DNA from: Dreissena polymorpha
Lineage: Eukaryota; Mollusca; Bivalvia; Myida; Dreissenidae
Direction: 5' to 3'
Length of the DNA stretch: 64,000 nt
Assembly: GCF_020536995.1 (NCBI RefSeq)
Contig: NC_068360.1
Coordinates: forward strand, 14,186,178 to 14,250,177
This document shows, piece by piece, positions 1-10,200 of this stretch. Made by a program: the position numbers and the translations under genes. Positions within the stretch are counted from its first letter, which is position 1; every line of letters starts with the position of its first letter. The notes below the pieces were generated by a model. It saw nothing but the letters and a program-made list of their open reading frames with translations, searched no databases and was not told the DNA's origin.

Positions 1-940
1 ACTAAGTTTCACGATGATTAGGCAAAAAATGTGACTTCTATAGTGTTCGATCACAAGGTTTCTCTCTATATAGTCACACAAGGAAAACTGCCCCACCCCC
101 TCCATGTTTATTGACCCATCGGGATCATTTGCAAACTCATCTGAGATATATATAAAACAAATCTATTCACCAAGTTTCATGATGATTGGGCAAAAAATGT
201 GACTTCTAGAGTGTTCACAAGCTTTTTTTTTACTATATAAATATAAGAAAACTGCTACCCCCCGGCAGCAATGTTATTCAACTGACCGAAACCATTTTCC
301 AACTCAACTCTCGTATCTAGGAAACAAAAGTTCTGACAAAATTTCATGAAAATTGGGCAAAAATGTGACTTCTAGAGTGTTGACATGTTTTCACTATATA
401 CATTTAGAGAAAAATGCCCCGCCCACTGGCGGCCGTGTTTTTTCACCGATTTGGACCATTTTCGAACTCGTCCGAGAAATCAATAAAACCAATGTTTAAA
501 CAACTTTCATGATGATTGGGCAAAAATTGTGACTTCCAGAGTGTTTACAAGGTATACTATAGCCAAATAAGGAAAACTGCCCCGCCCACTGACGGCCATG
601 TTTTTCAACGGACCGGAACCACTTTTGAACTCAATCAACGTATCATTAAGACAAACATTTTGACAAAGTTACATGAAGATTGGGCATGAAGTGTGACTTC
701 TACAGAGTTTACAAGTTTTTTCTTTTTTTGACCTAGTGACTTAGTTTTTAACCCGGCATGACCCAGTTTCGAACTCGACCGAGATTTCATAAGGACGAAG
801 CTTCTGACTAAGTTTCATGAAGATCGGACAATAAATGTGGCCTCTAGAGTGTTTACGAACAAATGTTAACGGACGGACGGACGTACGACTGACAAAGACA
901 GGTCTCAAAAGCTCACTTGAGCAATCAGGTGAGCTAAAAA
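1..940. repeat. Tandem-cored interspersed repeat, truncated by window start
   Basis: About six degenerate units of roughly 165 bp recur, each carrying a phrase like AAGTTTCATGATGATTGGGC followed by GTGACTTCTAGAGTGTT (near 10, 175, 340, 510, 670 and 815). The block ends in a GGAC-rich stretch (865-885) and the terminal phrase CAGGTGAGCTAAAA. Homology between the two duplication arms resumes immediately after it, so it is an insertion specific to the left arm. The short open frame on the minus strand at 741-944 has no protein character. Confidence 0.75.
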
Positions 941-1170
941 ACAAGGTTTCCTCTTAATAAATTGTGTTTGGATGGGAGTATTGCGCTGAACGTTAACTTG
1001 AGAGTTCATTTGGGCCAAGGTCATCGTCTCAGTTACCAAAATAGAAATTTGGTATCCGCATAATTACTCCCCTTTTGATTGAGGTAATGAGTAAAGTTAT
1101 GTGCATAGGTAATTAACATGCAAACGTAACTTGAGAGTCAAATCAGGTTCAGTCAACGTCAATGTGAACA

Positions 1171-1861
1171 AGATACCGTCGGAGACGGGTGATGCTCCCC
1201 AAAGTGTTTTTTGTCACAATGTTGCACTATATATTCAGATAAAAGGAAACGTCTTGAGGGTACAGTAGTTGGGGGGGACAATAATTTTTGTATATAAAAT
1301 TTTAAAGGGCCATAACTCTGTGAAAATTTATCCGACCAGAACCCACTGATACTATGCACATCTCTTCTTGGTAGTGAAGCTTCCCATAAAGTTTCATTGA
1401 ATTCCGGTCATTAGTTGCTGAGAAATAGCCCGGACAAGAATTGCACTATATGTACAGTTGATGGAAAATTTCAAAGGGCCATAACTCTGTGAAAAATCAT
1501 CCGACCAGAACACGCTGATAATATGCACATCTCCTCTTGGTAGTGAAGCTTCCCATAAAGTTTCATTGAATTCCGGTCATTAGTTGCTGAGAAATAGCCC
1601 GGACAAGAATTGCACTATATGTTCAGTTAATGGAAAATTTCAAAGGGCCATAACTCTGTGAAAAATCATCCGACCAGAACCCGCTGATAATATGCACATC
1701 TCCTCTTGGTAGTGAAGCTTCCCATAAACTTTCATTGAATTCCGGTCATTAGTTGTGAGAAATAGCCCGGACAAAAATTATGCACGGACGGACACGAGGT
1801 CGGACGGACAGACGAAGCAGCGACTATATGCTCCCCCCAAAAATTTTTGGGAGAGCATAAT
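1171..1861. repeat. Tandem-cored repeat with three 169-bp units
   Basis: Units begin with GGCCATAACTCTGTGA at about 1308, 1478 and 1647. They run through the phrase GGTAGTGAAGCTTCCCATAAA and end in GAGAAATAGCCCGGACAA. The right end has a GGACGGAC stretch and GGGAGAGCATAA, roughly inverted to GATGCTCCCC near the left end. The matching site on the right arm (near 63365) lacks the block, so it inserted after the duplication. Confidence 0.8.
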
Positions 1862-3077
1862 AAAAATAAAAAACAACAACAACACGATTAGTGCTCAATA
1901 ATTGCAGTTGTAATGAGGTATAATCCATTAACAGGTTTCTTGCATGCATACGTAATCTTAGTTTGCATATGAGGCCATTGGATCCACGTCGAAGTCAATA
2001 TGTGTGTATTACAAAAACGTAAGTAAGAATGGAAGTATAGCGCTGAACATTTGTGCGTAGGTAGCTTACATGCAACTTTATCTTGTGATTGCACAGTTTT
2101 TTAATTAAAATAAGTACCTTAAACATTGAAAACCCAGTTAAATAGCATTGCGGTTTGTATTACTATTTATATAAAGGAAAGTTTCATTGCAAAGAAGCGA
2201 TCATAAGCTTACTTTCGACTTATATTCCCAACTGATCATGCCTTTAAAACAACGTATGCTACTTACATTTTGTGCGCGGAGTCACGTTGGAGAAAACACT
2301 GACTGACATCAAAAATTGTGACTTGCAATCAAAAAGAAATTGTTAAATCGTGTAGACAAGGAAAACAACACACACACATCAAGAGTGTTTTTTAAATACA
2401 TGATGTATTTCTACACATAAAGGTAAGTGAAAACATAGTATGAGCTAAATGAATGAAATGCCATACATAATAACACAGAAGTAACACATTCCCTGGACGC
2501 AACCTACCCTTTGAATGCAGCTAAACTACTCGCTTCAAAGAAATTGTAACTTGAAAAAGAGTTTTGTCTTTATGCAATAAATACTGTAGGAATATACAAA
2601 TAATAGAATGATAAGTTTTCATAAGCAATAAAGCATGATAAACGCTGAAAGCTTGATACGTAAATGGACATCTGCGAACAAGTTTACGTAGACCGACGAA
2701 CGGACATGACCGATGTACGGCCATTATGAATCCAGAATACCAACTTCAATTCGTAGAGGCGGTTAACAGAAAAAAATGTACATTGTTCTGAACAAGGATG
2801 GTCCAAAACATAAATCATATTGAGATTCTATTAAAAAGCTTTTATAAAAACGCTAGAGAATCAGATGCGAAACAAATTGATTAAAAGTATATCATTTACA
2901 TACACACAAATGTAGGATACTAGCTATACATCTGTTGTGAAAATTATTGCTCTGATCATTTGACATCAAATGTTGTATATGTATCTAGACATAAATTATT
3001 CCCATATTTATTTTTAAAATATTTCCCGCTTGGAGGGAATTTTTCGTTCACATTTGATCCCTGGGAACAGTTTTCTT
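1862..3077. other. 3' flank of the partial ACOT9 copy
   Basis: No gene is seen. The sequence is the inverse match of 62147-63360 downstream of intact ACOT9. The short minus-strand open frame at 1888-2094 has a similar counterpart at 63132-63338, but that follows from the duplication and I see no protein family. The candidate polyadenylation hexamer of the intact copy (AATAAA at 62393) corresponds here to AATAGA on the minus strand near 2829-2834. Confidence 0.6.
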
Positions 3078-3269
3078 TCACGAATCAAAATGTCTCTTGC
3101 CGTCCAGATAAAGCATAGACTCTGAAACATACAAAACACAAAATAAGAAATACTTCAATAAATACTTTCAACATAGTCAAGGTCCTAGTTCAAAGTTTGG
3201 ATTAATGACAATTAAAAAACAAAATTGCCATATAGTCTCATACTAAAATGAATGAATTATAATTAAAAA

Positions 3270-3555
3270 CAAGAGATGTGTTCGTCAGAAACACAATGCC
3301 CCCTATTGCGCCGCTTTGATTTTTTTTTGACCTTTGACTTTGAAGGATGACCTTGACCTTGAACTTCCACCACTCAAAATGTGCAGCTTCATATGATACA
3401 CTTGCATGCCAATTATCAAGTTGCTATCTTCAAAATTGCAAAAGTTATGACCAACGTTAAAGTTTTTTTTCGGACGGACGGACAGACTGACATACTGACT
3501 GACACACTAACGGACAGTTATACTGCTATATGCCACCCTACCGGGGGCATAAAAA
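3270..3555 (+). repeat. Dispersed repeat family A, copy 1
   Basis: Starts CAAGAGATGTGTTCGTCAG. It continues through TGACCTTGACCTTGAACTTCC, ATGCATGCCAATTATCAAG and a GGACGGACGGACAGACTGAC stretch, and ends in CACCCTACCGGGGGCATAA. The corresponding position on the right arm (near 61955) lacks it, which fixes both ends. It is non-coding. Confidence 0.8.
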
Positions 3556-4460
3556 TAAGCAGAACTAAGACAATTTCAAACATATCGGTTTGTTTAATGA
3601 TTATCACTAATCGAAATCGTTGAAATAATGAAGCGTTTGTAACATCGATAATGACGATAATGATAATTGATTACCTGATTATATCAATTTCGCATTTTAC
3701 CAAATTTGTGTCAGTTAACAAGTCAAAATTATTTAATAATTAATTATTTGTTTTTATATGTGTTGTCTGTTTAAATGAATGGTGTATGAAATGCACACAT
3801 GTAGCAATTGTTTTCAAAAAGCATTCTTTGTTAAAAGCGATAACATAATAATGCAAAACAAATGTGTTTTGAACAATTTATTAAAATTCCATTTAGATAA
3901 AAATAATTGTGTTGGCGTTAATATATTCATACGCTTAGATTCAAAAGTTCATGTCAATTAAGTTAATGTTTCGCTCTTTAATGCGTGCCACTCAACTAAT
4001 TATTTTCAGACATTAATTAGTATCTGTTATTTAAAGGCTTAAACCGGTAATTGCAAAAGTCACGATATAACATGATATAGTTGATAAATAGCACATACTC
4101 ACGTTCAAAAACGTATTTTTAATAATAAAAATGTGATCACAAAGATTAATGTGTTGCATAAACTATGGTAACCACACAAAAACTCATTACGCGAACAAAC
4201 AAGTCCATTAGTCCATCCATTAGTTCATGGGATTCGGATCAATAGAAAATAGTCAGTAGTTAATGTGTTCGCATTAAGGTACTTGTCACAATTGTTTGCA
4301 TTTCAACAGAAAAACTTCAACATTTATGTCAAAATCAGACTTATAACTTTATATCGTTCTGCTACTGAACACAATAGTTATTGGAATAGTAGTTGTGGCA
4401 GTTAAAATAATAAAAATAAAATCATATTATTATATCAATAACAATAATATTAATAGTAAA

Positions 4461-4735
4461 CAAGAGATGTGTTCGTCAGACACACAATGCCCACTATTGC
4501 GCCGCTTTGAATTTTTTTTTGACCTTTGACCTTGAAGGATGACCTTGACCTTGAACTTCCACCACTTAAAAGGTGCAGCTTCATGAGATACACATGCATG
4601 CCAAATATCAAGTTGCTATCTTCAAAATTGCAAAAGTTATGGCCAACGTTAAAGTTTTTTTTCGGACGGACGGACAGACTGACATACTGACGGACAGTTC
4701 AACTGCTATATGCCACCCTACCGGGGGCATAAAAA
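4461..4735 (+). repeat. Dispersed repeat family A, copy 2
   Basis: Same order of segments as the copy at 3270-3555 and the same ends (CAAGAGATGTG to GGGGGCATAA). The right arm lacks it near 61015, where AATAGTAAA adjoins AATAAAATGAG (reverse complement). It therefore inserted after the duplication, in intron 12 of the partial ACOT9 copy. Confidence 0.8.
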
Positions 4736-5288
4736 TAAAATAAAATGAGCGAGTATTTGTCACAAAATACATAAGTTAAATGTATGGGTTACATAGATCC
4801 GTGAGGGATGTATTCATTAGATGCACACATGATGGCACAACAATATAGGGTACAACCAAAAACATTCCAGTGCAATGAAACCATGTATTAAGCTATCTAT
4901 ACACACCATTTGAACAGTTTTTGCAAGAACCGACCTTACCAATGAACATTTTTAAGGAACCGCCAACAAGTCTTTCCGGATTTGTTTTCATGTCCGTGAT
5001 GGGGCCTTCTAATTCATTTTAGTGAAATAACAAATAAACTAAATGCAAATTGGAAAACAACACATACATTTGAATACTAAATTAAATGATTGTCATTTTA
5101 CGATAGTTATCTTTATTCGAACATAATTCGAAACAAATCCTGTCGACTTCCATCATCAGTTCAAGATTTCGCTAATCTCTTATTTTTTTGTTTTTGAATG
5201 TTGCTAATATTCAGTTATGATTTACCATGCATGCACTAATACACACATAATTTCCATGTTTACCAGTGACAGTATCCAAAACATTTAT

Positions 5289-5491
5289 GGGAAGCGGATA
5301 ACGACAACGAGCGAGGCCTGGTATTGTAATGCGCATGGGGAGGTTAGAGGGTTAGGGTAAGGGTTAGGGGTCGGGTTTGGGTTAGCCTTAACCCTAACCT
5401 TAACCCTAACCCGACCCCTAACCATAACCTTACCATAACCCAGGGTTATCTCCCTATACCAGGCCTAGCTCGTTGTCGTTGTCCTCTTCCC
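5289..5491. mobile_element. Foldback element with interstitial telomeric repeats at its centre
   Basis: About 36-bp arms, GGGAAGCGGATAACGACAAC at 5289 and its near-perfect inverse ending at 5491, enclose 5341-5440. The left half there reads GGGTTAGGG-type repeats and the right half CCCTAACC-type repeats, i.e. head-to-head telomere-like DNA. TTAT flanks both ends (5285-5288, 5492-5495), a possible target-site duplication. The right-arm intron lacks it near 60020. The whole unit could fold into one long hairpin. Confidence 0.75.
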
Positions 5492-5699
5492 TTATGTTTA
5501 GTGCAAAATCTGAGCTTAAAGAAATAAAGGCAGTGACATACCTGCATAAGACTTCGGTATAACTCTCGGTACTGCTGTGGTCTGCGCCGCAAACATGAAG
5601 TAGAAGTCATTGGTAGTCTCCCTTGAATCGTCTTTCGGGTTGACAACCTCGGCGTGTACCTTCACCATCATGTGATTGTCCAACGTGTAAACAACCTTT

Positions 5700-5946
5700 A
5701 TTGAAATGTAATATTAACATTATAAAAAGGCAAATCGCCAACGTGTATGACGTCTTGATTTAGATGTGACATTTATTTCATTAAAACACGATTGTCCAAC
5801 GTGCACATAATCTCAATGGAAATGTTATATTCATATCATAATAATGTGATTGGCAAAAGTGTATGACAATTTGATTTAGATGTGATATTCATATCATAAT
5901 TATGTGATCGGACAAAGTGTATGACAGCTTGATTAAGATGTGATAT
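5700..5946. repeat. 58-bp minisatellite, part left of the LTR element
   Basis: Degenerate units of about 58 bp carry GATATTCATATCATAATAATG, then GTGATTGGCCAAAGTGTATG and ACAACTTGATTTAGATG. The array continues beyond the LTR element at 13018-13400, so the element split it. A shorter version of the same array is present on the right arm near 59720-59824. Confidence 0.75.
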
Positions 5947-7020
5947 TGTAACGTGTCTTCGACCGAGCGTCGGTCTTTATAGTATGGTTCAGACAATAAC
6001 CCAAAGCACAATACAATTGTATAAAATTTTCCTCAAGCTACCTTGCTTTATGATTGGTTATTAATACAATAATTGGTTTGGAACAGTAAATCAAATGTAA
6101 TCAAATGCTATATTCATATGACCTCGAACCCCCCTATTTACGATTATGACCTCGGGTCTATGTATGGAGACCTATGTCTCAGAATTATGTATGGAACCCT
6201 ATGCCTCGGAGCTATGTATGGAGACCTATGTCCTCGAGACGTTGTATGGAGACCTATGACCTCGAGACTATGTATGGAAACCTATGTCTTCGGGTCTATG
6301 TATGGAGACCTATGTCTCGGAGCTATGTATGGAGACCTATGACTCGGAGCTATATATGGAGACCTATGACCTCGAGACTATGTATGGAGACCTATGTCTC
6401 GGAACACTTCGTTATGACTCCGAGTCTGTGTGACTCGTTACCCTAGGTATGGAGCCTTGTAGTGTTGTGTGAAGGTATGTGACTTATATATCAACTATTA
6501 GCGACCCGGGCTGCTGAGGGGTAGGAATCCAACTTCAAGGCTCTCAGAACGTTTGAAGAGGATAGCCAGTCTCTATGTGCCCAAAGTCCCTAATGTATGT
6601 TAATAATATAATTTAATTACCTAATTTCGCGATGTTAACTCGACGAAGTCGGCAGTACAACTGACTTTTCATAGAAGAAACGCGCGCTTTTATACTATCT
6701 GCTCATGCGGCGTTACTCGGACATTTCCATAGTGATACAGTTGAGATCTACGTAATAGTGGTTTGACTTAATTATAAAGCATAATAATGAGATTCTGGTC
6801 TTTATCAACAGAATAAACATTTATTAAACAAATGGATATAAAAACAACATACAACGACATACAACGATAAATTTCTAGGCATATTTTCAACAATGAATTA
6901 AACGTCAACAATGCTTACCGGAAATTAATGGACGCTTTTAATATATTAACTAAAAGGAACAATTTACCCAAAGAAAAATGAACGTAAGTAAAGAACGGTG
7001 GTAGGTTAAAAATCACCACA
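5947..7020 (-). repeat. 3' LTR of the Ty3/Gypsy element
   Basis: Direct repeat of 11944-13017. It has TG/CA termini and contains the 23-25-bp minisatellite at 6150-6405. Short open frames read across it on the plus strand are by-products of that repeat. Confidence 0.92.
6150..6405. repeat. Minisatellite inside the 3' LTR
   Basis: About eleven units of 23-25 bp built on CTATGTATGGAGACCTATG followed by variable CTCGGAG-type linkers. The same array is at 12147-12402 in the other LTR, so it is part of the element and not a host satellite. Confidence 0.85.
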
Positions 7021-7034
7021 TTACCCACGCCTCC
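7021..7034 (-). other. Probable polypurine tract of the LTR element
   Basis: Read on the minus strand, GGAGGCGTGGGTAA directly precedes the 3' LTR. Its position fits the plus-strand primer site of LTR elements. The run is not a perfect purine stretch, so the exact priming bases are uncertain. Confidence 0.5.
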
Positions 7035-7235
7035 GATTTTAAGCGTCCCGCTTATTCATGTATTTATATATATATTTTGTTTTTCTTAAACAACATAACA
7101 TGGCAAATCAAAGCAGTCTTAAAAGAACACCAAAAATTAACAAAACATGATACTCTTTAATACTCTGTAACAGTAATATGCACTTTACCTAAGTGTCAAT
7201 GATTAACAGAAAATAAAACAATCATATTTCACAGT

Positions 7236-10200
7236 CTAAGCACTGTGTTGCATTGTGACATGAATGAAGAATGACTGCCTGTCATTACATGTGTGTCCGC
7301 ACACATTACACCTCCAAGGCTGTCCATTGGTATGGCAACCCTGGTGGATGAAGTACATGGCCATATTCTCGAAATATATTCCACAAAAATTGCACTTGTG
7401 CAATTTGTTGCACTGACATTCATTTAGCATTTGCACGCTGTCTCGTGTCTGTGTCCCCCTTTCAGCAACGATAACTGCATCCTGCGTACTTTTGTTCATT
7501 TGGACAACACTGTCGACTTGAACGGCATTCTCTCCCTTCGGTTTGTAATCCGCTCGAACGCCGCTACTACGCAACCACTTCCCAGTCTCTACCTTATCAA
7601 TGCCTCTACACTGTTCATCAAGGATTTTGACTTGACAACTGGGTCCAGGATGTTCAGACTCCGAACCTTTGGCTCGCTTAACCGGCGCTTGAACAGGAGT
7701 GGGAGCCGTTCTCTTTCTAACAGTCCTACCTAACTCAAAGTCACTATCTTCGTCTGAAGAAGAGCCCTTCTCGTCCACACTGATCTCGGGATCGGAATCC
7801 CAGTCACTTTCGCCTTGATCTTCCTTATCATTCACTGCATTCGCGCAAGCACTGGCAGACTCATAACAACATCCCTTGTCACTGCCTTGCGAAACTTTAT
7901 CGTGCCCCGTTCGGGCATAATGTCGTTTAAGGTATACGACCTTCTTGAAGTTCACTCCGCACGTCTTGCATGCGAGTCTCTTCAAGGTACACGTCATAAT
8001 ATGGTCTCGGAAGCTAACCGTAACCGGTACATCCTTTTTGCATACTGAAAACGAGGTGCTAGTACTTGCGATAGCCTTCGTTTTCGCCATGGTCCTCCTT
8101 TTTGATCGAGCAGGACTCATGCGTTTAGCACAAACGTCACAACCGCTCACATAGATTTTCACATCATGTCGAAGTCCAGGCCAGTAATATCGTTGTCTAA
8201 TCTTTTCAAACGTTTTCTTAATACCAAGGTGTCCTGGTGCCTTGATACCATGCATGTTTTTCAACACAACTCGCCTTTGTTTGAACGGAACGATGACCTG
8301 CCAATACACAATATTGGTCCCAAACACATCCCATTTCCGCACTACTAAATCATCTCTAACTTCGAGACGCTCCCATTGATTAAGTAGTGTCTTGAGGAAA
8401 AGACTGCATTTTGCAACGTCAGCATTATTTGGTCGTGCATTATCCAGGATCCACTGCTTCAGACGTGAAACATCTGTGTCAGAGCTCTGAGCTGAGACAA
8501 TATCTGTTAATATAGCATTATCCTGGGGTTCCCTCTGTTCAATTATATTCACTGCAGGTTTTACATCTCGCGTGTCCGGACAGTTTTCACCACATTGTCT
8601 GCATTGCCGCCTGCTTAGAGCATCAGCATTTCCATGCAATCGACCTGGTCTGTGCTCTATCTTGAAGTCATATGATGCTAGTATCTCCAGCCATCTAGCA
8701 ACTTGACCCTCTGGATTCTTAAAGTTCATAATCCACCTAAGCGAACCGTGATCAGTACGCAACAAAAACTGTTTTCCATATAGGAAATGGCGAAAGTATT
8801 TCACAAAGTGGACCACTGCCAGAAGTTCCTTCCGTGTAACGCAGTATTTTTGTTCACTTTTAGCTAATGTTCGACTTGCAAACGCGATGGCTCGCTCTTC
8901 ACCATTCTGTTTCTGCGATAATACCGCACCAATTGCCCTGTCACTGGCGTCGGTATCCAATATGAAAGGCTCACTAAAGATCGGGTGGCCTAGCACTGGT
9001 GTTTGAGTCAGCCTTTCCTTCAGCCCTTCAAATGCTTCGGAGCATTCCTTAGTCCAAACAAACTTCACACCCTTTTCTGTCAACTTGTGCAATGGTTTTG
9101 CAATTTCTGCAAACCGATATATGAAGCGTCTGTAGTAGCTACACAGACCTAGGAAGGATCGCACGTCTCTTACACACCTTGGGGTTGGCCATGTGCGTAC
9201 AGACTCAGTCTTCTTGGGATCAGTCCTAATGCCATTCTCAGATACAATGTGTCCTAAGAATTCAACTTCTTTCGCACATAGCTGACATTTGCGGGGCTTC
9301 AGTTTGAGACCTGCGTCTCTGAACCTCTCCAACACCATGTTCAGGTTTTTCACCATGTCGTCAAACGTAGCCCCCGTCACAATTACATCATCTAAGTATA
9401 TCAGGCATACTTCCCAGTGCAATCCTGATAGTACAATTTCAATTAAACGCTCAAAAGTTGCCGGGGCATTGCAGAGTCCGAAAGGCAAAACTTGAAACTC
9501 AAACAACCCTCTACGGCTTGAGAAAGCGGTCTTCTGTTTATCTTCATCTTCTACCTCAACTTGCCAGTATCCAGAGTTCATATCTAATGACGAAAACCAT
9601 CTACTTCCGGATAACTGGTCTAATGATTCATCTACTCTCGGTAATGGGTATGAGTCCTTTATAGTTACGTCGTTGAGCTTTCTGTAGTCAACGCAAAAGC
9701 GCTGGGTACCATCCTTCTTCTTTACTAGAACGATACTGCTTGTCCATGGGCTTTTTGATGGCCTTATGATGCCTCTGTCCAGCATTTCGTCGATCTGAGC
9801 ATCGACCTCCCCGGTCATGTGGATTGGTACACGACGTGGTGGCTGTTTTATTGGGCGTGCATTTCCTGTAGGGACACTATGCTTTATTATCCCAGTCCTG
9901 CCAATATCACCATCGCCTTTTGAAAATACATCCGAGTATTTGTTTAATAAGTTAGCAACTTGCCTACGTTGCTCTGGATTGAGTCCATCTATCGTCCTCA
10001 TGTAGAGCTCCTGGAGATGTTCAGGTACTGTCTCAACTACACGTGTAGAAGTTTTATTCACTCGAACCTCTTGTACCTGGACCACGGGACTGGCAATCGC
10101 TATAAGTGTCCCGGGGTAGACGATCTGGGACTGTTCTGATGGATTAAGCATACGTACGGGGAATTTCTGAGTACCTTGTATCAGGCATTTGGCAACTATT

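Noticed and set aside
5341-5440. Chromosome-fusion or true telomere signal
   Set aside because: The telomere-like runs are short, degenerate and enclosed in a sharply bounded foldback element absent from the other arm.
6073-6446. Two overlapping plus-strand frames rich in YVWRPM/CMETY motifs
   Set aside because: Product of the LTR minisatellite; identical frames occur in the other LTR, antisense to the gag-pol frame.
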